NCBI RefSeq assembly: GCF_010894455.1
Contig: NZ_JAAIXY010000009.1
Coordinates: 1 to 64,000 of the forward strand
DNA: 64,000 nucleotides
Direction: 5' to 3'
Source: Myxococcus eversor
Lineage (GTDB): Bacteria > Myxococcota > Myxococcia > Myxococcales > Myxococcaceae
Shown here: in pieces, positions 49,197-60,545 of the stretch
How the letters are laid out: every line of letters begins with the position of its first letter
Numbering within the stretch: the stretch's first letter is position 1
Program-made: the position numbers and the translations under genes
The notes under the pieces: model-generated
Told to the model about the DNA's origin: nothing
The model's database searches: none
The model's input: the letters and a program-made list of their open reading frames with translations, nothing else

Positions 49197-49227
49197 AGGG
49201 CTTCCGCGAGGGGGTGGCGGAAGCCCT
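49197..49227. terminator. Hairpin between convergent hsp20 and HTH-receiver genes
   Basis: A perfect 11-bp stem AGGGCTTCCGC (49197-49207) and GCGGAAGCCCT (49217-49227) with a 9-base loop. No clear T-tract on either strand, so it may terminate both genes or stabilise 3' ends. Confidence 0.5.
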
Positions 49228-49234
49228 CTACGCC

Positions 49235-49816
49235 TCAGCGCTTCGCACTGAGCGAGATGGGTACACGGAACAGCTCCAGCACCTGCTGTACATCCAGCGG
49301 CTTGGCGAGGCACGCGAGCGCGCCGGCCTGCTTCGACTGCTCCACCACGTCGGCGGTGTGCACGGACGTCATCGTGATGAGACGCACGCCCTCCATCTGC
49401 TTGCGCTGACGGATGCGGCGGCAGACCTCCAGACCGTCGATGTCCGGCATGTTGAGGTCGATGATCATCCCGTGCGGCTTCTGCTCGGACACCAGCAGCA
49501 GCGCCTCCACGCCACTGGTCGTCGTCTGCAGTTCCACCTGCGCCGCGAACGGCTTGAACGCGCGCTTGATGGCGTCCAGCACCGCGCGCTCGTCGTCCAC
49601 CACCAGCAGGCGAACCGTGCCGCTGCCCAGCTCCTCCGGAACCGGCATCTGGTGGGTGATGAGGAACGTGCGCAGGTCCGCGGACCGCACCCGCCGGTGA
49701 CCCCCCGGCGTCCTGAATGCCATCAGGATGCCCCGGTCAATCCACTTGCTCACCGTGGACGGATCCACCTGAAGCAAGCGACTGATGTCGTGCGTCGTGT
49801 AGAGCTGGTCCGTCAT
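49235..49816 (-). CDS. HTH (MerR/excisionase-type)-receiver fusion regulator
   Basis: 193 residues. A short N-terminal helix-turn-helix of the BldC/excisionase type (LYTTHDISRLLQVDPSTVSKWIDRGILMAFRTPGGHRRVRSADLRTFL) is joined to a C-terminal receiver domain (VRLLVVDDERAVLDAIKRAF; Asp in MIIDLNMPDIDG; MTSVHTADVV; ACLAKPL). The order is the reverse of standard response regulators. A GGGGAG site lies upstream of the ATG. It likely binds promoters under phosphorelay control. The partner kinase is not adjacent. Confidence 0.86.
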   Translation of the reverse strand: MTDQLYTTHDISRLLQVDPSTVSKWIDRGILMAFRTPGGHRRVRSADLRTFLITHQMPVPEELGSGTVRLLVVDDERAVLDAIKRAFKPFAAQVELQTTTSGVEALLLVSEQKPHGMIIDLNMPDIDGLEVCRRIRQRKQMEGVRLITMTSVHTADVVEQSKQAGALACLAKPLDVQQVLELFRVPISLSAKR

Positions 49817-49890
49817 CGCCGTACTCCCCTCTTGCTGCATCATTCCGCTGCCCATGGAATCAACCACCTACCTTGAATACGGGGTTTCCT

Positions 49891-50472
49891 TCAACCTCTC
49901 TGCGCACTGCGTCCATCAGTCCCCCTCATCAGACCCACGGCGTTCTCCCACCGTCCACTGGCCTTGAGGCACAGCTCGACGAGTTCACGGGCGGCCCCAC
50001 GGCCGCCAGGACTCTGGGTGATGAAGTGAACCTCCTGACGCACCTCGGGAACAGCATCCGCGGGACACGCGGACAAGCCCACCCTCGAAAGAGGGGCCAG
50101 GTCGTTGTGGTCGTCCCCCATGTAGGCACAGGCCTCCAGGGGAACGGCCAGTTGCTGGAGCAGCTCGTCCAGTGCGGCACCCTTGTCGCGGCGGCCTTGA
50201 AACACAGCCGCCAGCCCGAGTTCCCTCCCGCGGACCTCCACGATGTTCGAGGTGCGGGCGGTGAGGATGGCGGCGGGCAGACCCGACAGCCGGGCCATGA
50301 CCAGGGCGTGGCCATCCTTCACATCGAAGCGCTTCATCAGCTCCCCGCCGTCGCCGTAATACATGCCGCCGTCGGTGAGCACCCCGTCCACGTCGAAGAC
50401 AAGCAGCCGCACGCGTGCCGCGCGAGACGTCAGCTCTTCCTTTCCAGGCTTGGAAGGTGCGTCCGTGGGCAT
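49891..50472 (-). CDS. kdsC: 3-deoxy-D-manno-octulosonate-8-phosphate phosphatase
   Basis: 193 residues. HAD motif I is LLVFDVDGVLTDGGMYY; KRFDVKDGHALVMA and AILTARTSNIVEVRGRELGL follow as in KdsC, and the motif IV region is CAYMGDDHNDLAPLSRVGLSACPADA. It removes phosphate from Kdo-8-phosphate. It lies 32 bases after kdsA in the minus-strand run pyrG-kdsA-kdsC. Confidence 0.93.
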   Translation of the reverse strand: MPTDAPSKPGKEELTSRAARVRLLVFDVDGVLTDGGMYYGDGGELMKRFDVKDGHALVMARLSGLPAAILTARTSNIVEVRGRELGLAAVFQGRRDKGAALDELLQQLAVPLEACAYMGDDHNDLAPLSRVGLSACPADAVPEVRQEVHFITQSPGGRGAARELVELCLKASGRWENAVGLMRGTDGRSAQRG

Positions 50473-50504
50473 GATTCGCTCGGCTCCTCCCCTCGTCGTG
50501 TCCA

Positions 50505-53059
<2,555 letters not shown>

Positions 53060-53293
53060 TCAGTTGCCGTCCCAACCACCAGGGCGAGACACGGCGAACT
53101 CCCGGACGTCGGGTTGTCCGACCCGGAAGGCGCGCAGATCGCAATTGCGGCAGCTCCACCCCTCCCAGCCGCGCTTGACGACCATGTGCAGGCAGGCGTC
53201 GTAGTTGGGGCAGTAGAGGTTGCGCTGCGCGTCGACGGCCTCTTCGTCGCGCAAGGCGGTGGGCAGTGGGCTTGGACACGGGGTGATGGACAC
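53060..53293 (-). CDS. Small zinc-ribbon-like protein upstream of pyrG
   Basis: 77 residues from a GTG preceded by GGGAG. Four cysteines in CPNYDACLHMV and WSCRNCDLRAF form two pairs fit to bind zinc. The rest is a short Pro-rich N-terminus and a C-terminal tail. It is codirectional with pyrG, 84 bases upstream. No named family is recognised. Moderate confidence that it is expressed. Confidence 0.6.
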   Translation of the reverse strand: MSITPCPSPLPTALRDEEAVDAQRNLYCPNYDACLHMVVKRGWEGWSCRNCDLRAFRVGQPDVREFAVSRPGGWDGN

Positions 53294-53380
53294 AGGGAAT
53301 CTCCCGGATTTGGACGAAAAGGGTCGGCCACTCCCCCCGGCAGGTCGGAACAGGTCGCTTAGGACTCCATTCCCGGCGGA

Positions 53381-53420
53381 AAGTAAAAGACCCGCCCCCG
53401 CGCGAACGCGGAGACGGGCC
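53381..53420 (-). terminator. Intrinsic terminator on the minus strand
   Basis: On the minus strand, a 14-bp stem with a few G-U pairs and a UUCG loop (pairs of 53407-53420 with 53389-53402) is followed by TTTTACTT. It lies about 40 bases after the possible 15-codon ORF and upstream of the zinc-ribbon gene. Confidence 0.75.
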
Positions 53421-53461
53421 CTTGAAACCTTCAGCGTCTGCCACCGCCGCGGTGACCCTCT

Positions 53462-53509
53462 TCAGGCCGCCGTGGCGGAGGTGGACGCCTGATTCTTGCT
53501 GTCAATCAA
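53462..53509 (-). CDS. Possible 15-residue peptide or leader with an exceptional ribosome-binding site
   Basis: On the minus strand, AAAGGAGGTGAT (complement of 53513-53524) is complementary to the 3' end of 16S rRNA over its full length. Six bases after AGGAGGT a TTG starts the peptide MIDSKNQASTSATAA before a TGA; the ATG within the site itself is followed at once by a stop. A strong terminator follows. The unit would be a transcript of about 150-200 nt. It could be a small peptide gene or a regulatory RNA. Expression is unproven. Apart from this and the terminator, the 53294-53609 gap holds nothing I recognise. Confidence 0.35.
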   Translation of the reverse strand: MIDSKNQASTSATAA

Positions 53510-53609
53510 GGCATCACCTCCTTTCTTGAGGATGGAAGAGCTAATCACCGGCCTGTTTCCGCGCCACTTTCCGGAGCGATAAGCGCGGGCATGGGTGCCG
53601 GGCGGCCGT

Positions 53610-55376
53610 TCAGGCGGCGACGAACTGGCGCTCCACCAGCCGGCGGTAGAGGCCCTCCTGGCTCATGAGGCTGGAGTGGGTGCCGCTCTGGACGATGCGG
53701 CCGCCCTCCATCACCAGCACCCGGTCCACGTTGGCCACGGTGGACAGGCGGTGGGCGATGATGAGCGTGGTGCGGCCCTTCATCAGCCGCTCCAGCGCGT
53801 CCTTCACCAGGTGCTCGCTCTCCGCGTCCAGGGCGCTCGTGGCCTCGTCGAGGATGAGCAGGCGAGGGTCCTTCAGCACGGCGCGGGCGATGGCCACACG
53901 CTGCTTCTGGCCTCCGGAGAGCTGCACGCCGCGCTCGCCCACCGGCGTGCCGTAGGCCTCCGGGAAGCGCTGGATGAAGTCGTGGGCGTTGGCGGCCCGC
54001 GCGGCTTCCTCCACCTGCGCGTCGGTGGCGTCCGGCTTCGCGTAGCGGATGTTGTCCGCGATGGAGCAGGAGAACAGCTGCGGCTCCTGCGCCACCATGC
54101 CGATGTTGCGGCGCAGCCACTCCGGCTCCAGCGTGGTGAGCGGGTGTCCGTCCAGGACGACGGCGCCGCCCTGTGGATCATAGAAACGCGACAGCAGCGA
54201 CGCGAGCGTGGACTTGCCCGCGCCGGACGGGCCCACCACGGCGACGACCTCGCCGGGGCGCAGCTCCAAATCCAGGCCCTGGAGCACCGGGACGTCCGAG
54301 CGCGTGGGGTAGGCGAAGCGCACGGCGCGGAACTCCACGTGGCCCTTCACGGAAGGCAGCCGCTCGCCTCCGGCGGGGATGGCGGGCTCGCGGTCCACCA
54401 GCTCGAAGACGCGCTCGGCGGCGCCGCTGGCGCGCATGAAGTCCGCCCACACCTCCGTCACGGCGCTCAGCGAGAGCGCCACCAGCGAGGTGTAGATGAG
54501 GAACGAGGTGAGGTCGCCCGCGCTGAGTTCTCCGTCCACCACCATCCGGCCGCCGTACCAGAGCATCGCCGCCGTGGCGCCGTACATGGCGATGGAGGCG
54601 CTGCCCATGAAGAGGGCCCCCTGCCGCGCGCGCTCCTTCGCGAGTCCGAGCGCCTTGTCCACCGCCGCGCTGTAGCGCTCCACTTCATGGCTCTCCGCCG
54701 CGAAGGAGCGCACCGTGCGGATGCCGGAGAGGTCCTCCTCGGCCACCTCGCTGGAGGCGGCGAGAGCGTCCTGCGCTTGCCGGGAGAGCACCCGCACGCG
54801 ACGGCCGTACACCACCGCGCCAATGGCCACCGCGGGGATGAGGGCGAGCATCACCAGCGTCAGGCGCGGGGACGTGTAGAAGAGCAGCACCACGCCGCCG
54901 ACCCCCTGGCAGAGGTAGCGCAGCGTCATGGAGACGTTGGTGGTGACGGTGCTCTGCAGGACGGTCGTGTCCGAGGCGAGCCGGCTGGTGAGCTCTCCGG
55001 TGCGGCGCTCGTCGAAGAAGGCCACCTCCTGGGAGAGCAGGCTCTGGAACAGGCGCTTGCGCAGCCGCGTCACCACGCGCTCGCCCGCGGTGGCGAAGAG
55101 GTAGGCGCGCAGCGCCATGGCCACCGACTGCACGATGAAGACGCCGAACATCACCACGGCGATGGTGTCGAGCCGCGAACGATTGCGGGCGCCGAGCGCC
55201 TCGTCCACCAGGTCTCCGATGGCGCGGGGAAACACCAGCGTGGCCGCGCTGCTGATGAGCAGGAAGAGCGTGCCCACGACGAGCGTGGGGAGCTCCGGCC
55301 TCGCGAGGGTGAGCAGGCGGCCCAGCGTCAACCGTGAGGGGAGCTGGGGCTTCGAGGCAGGCGGGGTGGGGGACAC
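53610..55376 (-). CDS. ABC exporter, fused permease and ATPase (MsbA/LmrA type)
   Basis: 588 residues. Six helices in the first about 330 residues (LPTLVVGTLFLLISSAATLVF; FFDERRTGELTSRLASDTTVLQ is the coupling-helix region), then an ATPase with Walker A VVGPSGAGKSTLASLL, Q-loop MVAQEPQLF, signature VQLSGGQKQRVAIARAVL, Walker B LLILDEATSALD and the H-loop IIAHRLSTV. It works as a homodimer exporting lipids, drugs or peptides. The GTG at 55376 is the likely start. Substrate is unknown; lipid flipping would suit the envelope genes nearby. Confidence 0.92.
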   Translation of the reverse strand: MSPTPPASKPQLPSRLTLGRLLTLARPELPTLVVGTLFLLISSAATLVFPRAIGDLVDEALGARNRSRLDTIAVVMFGVFIVQSVAMALRAYLFATAGERVVTRLRKRLFQSLLSQEVAFFDERRTGELTSRLASDTTVLQSTVTTNVSMTLRYLCQGVGGVVLLFYTSPRLTLVMLALIPAVAIGAVVYGRRVRVLSRQAQDALAASSEVAEEDLSGIRTVRSFAAESHEVERYSAAVDKALGLAKERARQGALFMGSASIAMYGATAAMLWYGGRMVVDGELSAGDLTSFLIYTSLVALSLSAVTEVWADFMRASGAAERVFELVDREPAIPAGGERLPSVKGHVEFRAVRFAYPTRSDVPVLQGLDLELRPGEVVAVVGPSGAGKSTLASLLSRFYDPQGGAVVLDGHPLTTLEPEWLRRNIGMVAQEPQLFSCSIADNIRYAKPDATDAQVEEAARAANAHDFIQRFPEAYGTPVGERGVQLSGGQKQRVAIARAVLKDPRLLILDEATSALDAESEHLVKDALERLMKGRTTLIIAHRLSTVANVDRVLVMEGGRIVQSGTHSSLMSQEGLYRRLVERQFVAA

Positions 55377-55470
55377 CGCCGGAGACTAGCGCGGAGCCCC
55401 TTGCTTCGCACGGTCGCGGGCTGTCGGAGCGGGTGGGAGGTGCTAATCCTTCCGGACACGGAGGTAGGCC

Positions 55471-56319
55471 ATGGAGCAGCGCGTCTTCGGCGGCACCGGG
55501 AAAGAGGTCCCCGTCCTCGGTCAGGGCACGTGGCAGATGGAGGAGGATGACCGCGACGAGGCCATCCGCTCCCTGCGTGCGGGGTTGGACCTGGGGCTCA
55601 CCCACGTCGACACCGCCGAGTTGTACGGCCACGGCCGCGTGGAGGAGTCCATCGTCTCCGAGGCCATCGCCGGACGACGCAAGGAGGTCTTCCTCGTGTC
55701 GAAGGTCATGCCCTCCAATGCCACCTACGCGGGCACGCTGACCGCGTGTGAGCGGAGCCTGAAGCGGCTGCGCACCGACTGGCTCGACTGCTACCTGCTG
55801 CACTGGCCCGGCTCGCACCCGCTGGCGGAGACGGTGCGCGCCTTCGAGAAGCTGGTGGCGGACGGGAAGATTCGCTCCTGGGGCGTGAGCAACTTCGCGG
55901 TGGCTGACCTGGATGAACTGCTGACGCTCACGAAGCCCGAGCGAATCGCCTGCAACCAGGTCCTCTACCACCTGGAGGAGCGGGCCATCGAACACGCCGT
56001 GCTTCCGTGGTGTGAGGAGCGCGGCGTGGCGGTGGTGGGCTACAGCCCCTTCGGCAACGGCCGCTTCCCCAAGCCCTCAAGTCCGGGAGGGCGCGTGCTG
56101 GACGCCATCGCCCGGGCGCATGACGCCACGCCTCGACAGGTGGCGCTCCAGTTCCTCGTGCGGCGGCCCTCGCTGTTCGCCATTCCCAAGGCGAGTCGCG
56201 TGGCCCACCTGCGCGACAACGCCGCCGCCGTGTCGCTGAAGCTCACCTCGGAGGAACTGGCGCGCATCGACGCGGCGTTCCCCACGGGCGCCTACAGCGA
56301 CGAGCTGCCCGTCATTTGA
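55471..56319 (+). CDS. Aldo/keto reductase
   Basis: 282 residues. The catalytic set is complete: Asp and Tyr in THVDTAELYGHGRVEESI, Lys in VFLVSKVMPSNA, His in DCYLLHWPGSHPLAE; GVSNFAVADLDELL and the C-terminal FAIPKASRVAHLRDN NADPH-binding region are typical. It reduces aldehydes or ketones with NADPH in the cytoplasm. Substrate unknown. Its stop overlaps the convergent hypothetical gene by 8 bases. Confidence 0.93.
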   Translation: MEQRVFGGTGKEVPVLGQGTWQMEEDDRDEAIRSLRAGLDLGLTHVDTAELYGHGRVEESIVSEAIAGRRKEVFLVSKVMPSNATYAGTLTACERSLKRLRTDWLDCYLLHWPGSHPLAETVRAFEKLVADGKIRSWGVSNFAVADLDELLTLTKPERIACNQVLYHLEERAIEHAVLPWCEERGVAVVGYSPFGNGRFPKPSSPGGRVLDAIARAHDATPRQVALQFLVRRPSLFAIPKASRVAHLRDNAAAVSLKLTSEELARIDAAFPTGAYSDELPVI

Positions 56320-57214
56320 GGCCGGAGGCGAAGGCCTTGCGGAAGGCGGACACGGTGGGCTCTCCCTCGCCCACCGTCACCGTGCCCGTCTCTCCCTCCA
56401 ACGCGGCGCGCATGGACTTGCCCCGGACGAAGCGCACGGTGGCGATGCGGCGCATCACCTCGCGGCCCTGCTCCTGCGCGAGCGTGCGCAGCGCGTGGTT
56501 CGTGACATTCAGGGCGGCCTCCAGCGCGCGGCGGCCGGGCTCGTCGTCCAGCCCCATCCAGTCCACTTCGAAGCGCAGCGGCCTGCCGCCCAGCGCCGTC
56601 TCGCCCGGCCAGAACTGCTCGGTGAGGGCGTGCGGCAGCTTCTCCACCATCGTCAACAGGTCCTGTCGCGTGGGCGTGGTGCGGACCAGCTGCGTCAGTT
56701 CGAGCAGCTTGCTGGCCTGACCCACCGTCACCGCGACGACCGTGGCCAGGTCCACGTACGTCACCGACTCCGAGCCGAGCAGGCCCTCCTTGCCGAGCGC
56801 CAGCAACACCGAGTCTCGCGGTGCGTAGTCGACCACCGTCCCCGTCACCGTATGTCCGTGCGCCAGGTGCAGCGTGACGGTGACGGTGGGGAGCTCTTCA
56901 CCCGTGCGGGCCCGCATCGCGAGCGTCCCGAGCTGCTCCAGCACCCGCTCCACCTTGCGCGACACCAGCCGCTGCACGCCCTCCATCTGGTGCTCCTCGT
57001 CGTCCGCCCACTTGCGGCGGCGCGGGTCGTTCTTCGCGGGGGGCGGCGCGGGAGCCGGTGTCGGTGCGGGCGAGGGCGCAGGAGCCGCCGTCGCGACGTG
57101 GGAAGGCGCGGGGACTTCCTTCGCGGGCTCGGGGGGCGCGGCGGCGGGGGCTTCCGTCGTCTCGTCCTTCGCCTTGGTGTCGGTTCCGCCGAACAGGTCC
57201 TGGAAGATGCCCAT
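56312..57214 (-). CDS. Hypothetical protein with Ala/Pro linker
   Basis: 300 residues. It starts MGIFQDLFGGTDTKAKDE, followed by an Ala/Pro-rich stretch to about residue 60, then a globular part: EGVQRLVSRKVERVLEQLGTLAMRARTGEELPTVTVTLHLAHGHTVTGTVVDYAPRDSVLLALG, which resembles a small LSm/SH3-like beta barrel, and a helical C-terminus. No signal peptide. No family is recognised. It begins two bases after the kdsB stop and is probably cotranscribed. Confidence 0.72.
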   Translation of the reverse strand: MGIFQDLFGGTDTKAKDETTEAPAAAPPEPAKEVPAPSHVATAAPAPSPAPTPAPAPPPAKNDPRRRKWADDEEHQMEGVQRLVSRKVERVLEQLGTLAMRARTGEELPTVTVTLHLAHGHTVTGTVVDYAPRDSVLLALGKEGLLGSESVTYVDLATVVAVTVGQASKLLELTQLVRTTPTRQDLLTMVEKLPHALTEQFWPGETALGGRPLRFEVDWMGLDDEPGRRALEAALNVTNHALRTLAQEQGREVMRRIATVRFVRGKSMRAALEGETGTVTVGEGEPTVSAFRKAFASGLK

Positions 57215-57216
57215 GG

Positions 57217-57957
57217 CTACAGTCCTTTCTCGCGCATGACGGCTTCGACCTTCGCGACGTCTCCGGGGACATCCACCGCCACCGTGCGCCAGGAGACCCG
57301 GGCGCAGCGGATGGAGATGCCGTGCTCCAGCGCGCGGAGTTGCTCCAGCTTCTCCGTCTCCTCGAGCGGCGTGGGTGCCAGCTCCGCGAGCCGCAACAAG
57401 ACCTCTCGCCGGTAACCATACAAGCCGATGTGACCCCAGCGGGGGACAGGCGTCCCGGTCTCTCGCGCGTGCGGGACGAGGCTGCGGCTGAAGTAGAGCG
57501 CGTCGCCGTTGAGCGCGAGCACCGCCTTCACCACGTGCGGGCTGTCCGCTTCGTCCGCCTCCAGGGGCCTGACGAGTGTGCCCATGCGCACGGTGGTGTC
57601 GGTGAAGAGTCCGGCGAGCGACTTGAGCGCCTCCGGGTCCACCAGGGGCTCGTCACCCTGGACGTTCACCCATACGTCCACGTCGGGCCGCTCGCGCGCC
57701 ACCTCCGCCACCCGGTCCGTGCCCGTGGCGCAGGCGGGGCTGGTCATCACCGCGCGGCCTCCGAAGCGCTCCACCGTGGCGCGGATGCGCTCGTCGTCCG
57801 TGGCCACCCAGACCTCGTCGAAGACGCCCGCCTCCTGACAGCGGAGCCACACGTGCTCCACCATGGGCTTGCCGGCGATGAGGACGAGCGGCTTGCCGGG
57901 GAAGCGGGTGCTGGCATGACGGGCGGGGATGACGGCGATGGTGCGTGAGGAGGGCAT
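57217..57957 (-). CDS. kdsB: 3-deoxy-manno-octulosonate cytidylyltransferase
   Basis: 246 residues. RTIAVIPARHASTRFPGKPLVLIAGKPMVEHVWLRC is the nucleotidyltransferase start, with VMTSPACATGTDRVAEVAR, WVNVQGDEPLVDPEAL and HIGLYGYRREVLL. It activates Kdo as CMP-Kdo for transfer to lipid A. It lies about 105 bases from the divergent wecB. Together with kdsA and kdsC the whole Kdo activation route except arabinose-5-phosphate isomerase is in the window. Confidence 0.96.
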   Translation of the reverse strand: MPSSRTIAVIPARHASTRFPGKPLVLIAGKPMVEHVWLRCQEAGVFDEVWVATDDERIRATVERFGGRAVMTSPACATGTDRVAEVARERPDVDVWVNVQGDEPLVDPEALKSLAGLFTDTTVRMGTLVRPLEADEADSPHVVKAVLALNGDALYFSRSLVPHARETGTPVPRWGHIGLYGYRREVLLRLAELAPTPLEETEKLEQLRALEHGISIRCARVSWRTVAVDVPGDVAKVEAVMREKGL

Positions 57958-58062
57958 GGCACACTCGGTCTATCAGATTCAGGACGGACGCTGGCTCCTC
58001 CGAGGCGAGTCGCCCCGCAGCCACTAGGCATCCGATTCGCCGTGCCTAGCTTGGCTGGCGAC

Positions 58063-59193
58063 ATGAAGAAGGTCATCCATATCGTCGGTGCGCGCCCCAA
58101 TTTCATGAAGGTCGCGCCCATCCACCGCGCCATCGCCGCGCGGACCCCGCTCCAGCAGATTCTCATCCACACGGGGCAGCACTACGACGTCAAGATGAGC
58201 GACGTCTTCTTCTCCGACCTGGGGTTGCCCGCGCCGGACGTGCACCTGGGCATCGGCTCCGGCAGCCACGCGCAGCAGACGGCCAAGACGATGATTGAGC
58301 TGGAGCGGGTCTTCCTGGAGCACAAGCCAGACCTCGTCTCCGTCGTGGGTGACGTCAACAGCACCGTCGCCGCCGCGCTCGTGTCGTCCAAGCTGGCGAT
58401 TCCCCTGGCCCACGTCGAAGCGGGCCTGCGCAGCAACTCCCGGCACCAGCCGGAGGAGATCAACCGCGTCGTCACCGACCGGTTGGCCGACCTGCTCCTC
58501 ACTCCTTCTCGCGACGCGGACGCGAACCTGCTCAAGGAAGGGGTGGACCCGGACCGCATCCACTTCGTGGGCAACGTGATGATCGACTCGCTGCTCGCCT
58601 CGAAGGAGCGGGCCGACCAGTTGCCCGTGCTGAAGAACCTGGGCCTCACGCCCCAGGGCTACGCGGTGTGCACGCTCCACCGGCCGTCCAACGTGGATGA
58701 CCCTCGGGTGCTCGGTGGGCTGCTGTCCGCCATCGCCCATGTGGCTTCCCGAATCCCTGTCGTGTTCCCGGTGCATCCGCGCACGCGGAAGATGATCTCC
58801 GAGCAGGGGCTGAACTCCGCGTTCGAGCGCAACCCGAACCTGCGCCCCGTGGACCCCATGGGGTATCTGGAGTTCCTCGCGCTGACGTCGCAGGCTCGGC
58901 TCATCCTCACTGACTCGGGCGGCCTCCAGGAGGAGACCACCGCGCTGGGCGTGCCGTGCCTCACCCTGCGCGAGCAGACCGAGCGTCCCATCACCGTCGA
59001 CGAAGGCACCAACGAGGTGGTGGGCACCGACCCGGACCGCATCCGCGAGGCCGCTGACCGCGCCCTCAACGGACAGGGCAAGAAGGGCCGCGTGCCGGAG
59101 TACTGGGATGGTCGCTCGGGCGAGCGCATCGCGGACCTGTTCTCGCGCTTCCTCGGCGTCGAGCAGGGTTCGTTTCAAGCCGCCTCCGCTTGA
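58063..59193 (+). CDS. wecB: UDP-N-acetylglucosamine 2-epimerase (non-hydrolysing)
   Basis: 376 residues. KKVIHIVGARPNFMKVAPIHRAI is the family N-terminus; ILIHTGQHYDVKMSDVFF, LAHVEAGLRSNSRHQPEEINRVVTDRLADLLL and the C-terminal LTDSGGLQEETTALGVPCLTLREQTERPIT are diagnostic. It interconverts UDP-GlcNAc and UDP-ManNAc for surface glycans. The ATG at 58063 is preceded in-frame by a weaker start 21 bases up. It is divergent from kdsB. Confidence 0.96.
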   Translation: MKKVIHIVGARPNFMKVAPIHRAIAARTPLQQILIHTGQHYDVKMSDVFFSDLGLPAPDVHLGIGSGSHAQQTAKTMIELERVFLEHKPDLVSVVGDVNSTVAAALVSSKLAIPLAHVEAGLRSNSRHQPEEINRVVTDRLADLLLTPSRDADANLLKEGVDPDRIHFVGNVMIDSLLASKERADQLPVLKNLGLTPQGYAVCTLHRPSNVDDPRVLGGLLSAIAHVASRIPVVFPVHPRTRKMISEQGLNSAFERNPNLRPVDPMGYLEFLALTSQARLILTDSGGLQEETTALGVPCLTLREQTERPITVDEGTNEVVGTDPDRIREAADRALNGQGKKGRVPEYWDGRSGERIADLFSRFLGVEQGSFQAASA

Positions 59194-59344
59194 GGGACAG
59201 TGGATGAGGGGCCACTCGGTTCGCGCCGAGGTGGCTCCTCGTCGTGCGATGCCCGCTGTGGCCGCGACGCTGGCGTGACGGTGCCTCGTGGCCGTGTTCG
59301 TTCCGACTGTCTGTGCTTCCGCTCCGTGTTAGAGCGTGGAGGTC

Positions 59345-60382
59345 ATGCGCGGCGAGATGGACTCACCGGCGGAGGTCTCCGCCTCCCAGAAGGACCCGAC
59401 TCCCGAGGGCTTCGTCGACATCCCGTTCGTCGTGGAGCCCAACTACGCGGGCTGGCGCCTGGAGGACTACCTGGGCCAGAAGCTGCGCCGCATGCCGCGT
59501 GAGCGCCTGGCCGGAATCATCCTGCGCGGTGTCCGCTGCGACGAGCGGAGGCTGAAGCCCTCCACGCCCGTGTATCCCGGCATGGCTTTCCGGCTTCGCC
59601 GCCCTGGCACCGAAGAGCCCGAGACGCCCACCACGCTCCCCGTCGTGTTCCAGGATGACTGGCTGCTGGTGCTCGACAAGCCCGCGGGCCTGCCCATCCA
59701 TCCCACCGCGCGCTACCACAAGGGCACCCTCGTCTCCATCCTGCGCGAGCGCTTCGGTGAGCGCTTCGCCGAGCCCGCGCATCGCCTGGACCGGGAGACC
59801 AGCGGGCTCGTCGTCTGCGGCCGCACCACCGAGTCCTGCCGCGTGCTGGGCCGACTCTTCGTCTCGCGCGACGTGCACAAGGAGTACCTCGCCGTCTGCG
59901 AGGGACATCCTTCCGAGGACTCCTTCGTCGTCGACGCCCCCATCGCCGAGGGCACCGAGCTCATCCGCATCGCCGTGCGAATCGACCCCGTGGAAGGCAA
60001 GCCCAGCCGCACCCGCTTCCAGGTGCTCCAGCGCTTCACTCGTGATGGCTCGCCCTTCGCGCTGCTGCGCTGCTTTCCGGAGACGGGGCGCCAGCATCAG
60101 ATTCGCATCCACCTGCACGTCGCGGGCTTCCCGCTGGTGGGCGACAAGATGTATGGGCCGGACCCGGGCTATTTTGACCGTTTCAGCAAGCACAGCCTGG
60201 AGCCCGAAGCATGGACCCGGCTGCGCCTGCCACGACATGCGCTGCACGCCGCGCGCATCGTCTTCCCTCATCCTGGTACTGGCGTGGAGGCCGCCTTCGA
60301 GGCGCCACTTCCCTCCGACCTCGTGGACTTCATCGCGGGTGCTCCGCTGCCGCCAGCGCCCTCCGTGACGGGCGGTGGGTGA
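59345..60382 (+). CDS. RluA-family pseudouridine synthase
   Basis: About 345 residues. An S4-like N-terminal part (WRLEDYLGQKLRRMPRERLAGIILRGVRCDERRLKPSTPVYPGMAFRL) precedes the catalytic domain: LLVLDKPAGLPIHPTARYHKGTLV, active-site Asp in AHRLDRETSGLVVCGRT, and GRQHQIRIHLHVAGFPLVGDKMYG. It isomerises uridines in rRNA or tRNA. The start is ambiguous: GTG 59336, ATG 59345 and ATG 59357 are all in frame. Target site unknown. Confidence 0.9.
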   Translation: MRGEMDSPAEVSASQKDPTPEGFVDIPFVVEPNYAGWRLEDYLGQKLRRMPRERLAGIILRGVRCDERRLKPSTPVYPGMAFRLRRPGTEEPETPTTLPVVFQDDWLLVLDKPAGLPIHPTARYHKGTLVSILRERFGERFAEPAHRLDRETSGLVVCGRTTESCRVLGRLFVSRDVHKEYLAVCEGHPSEDSFVVDAPIAEGTELIRIAVRIDPVEGKPSRTRFQVLQRFTRDGSPFALLRCFPETGRQHQIRIHLHVAGFPLVGDKMYGPDPGYFDRFSKHSLEPEAWTRLRLPRHALHAARIVFPHPGTGVEAAFEAPLPSDLVDFIAGAPLPPAPSVTGGG

Positions 60383-60545
60383 GGCCGCGCGGCCTGCACT
60401 CACGGTGCGCGCCGCGGTGTCCCATGCACACCGCCGTGACGGGCGATGGGGGCTTTCACCGTGGCCCGCAACTTCCCGACGGCTTCCGGGTTCGAGAGGG
60501 AAACAGCCTCTTCGCGTCCCTGACGCGACCACCCCGGAGCCTTCC

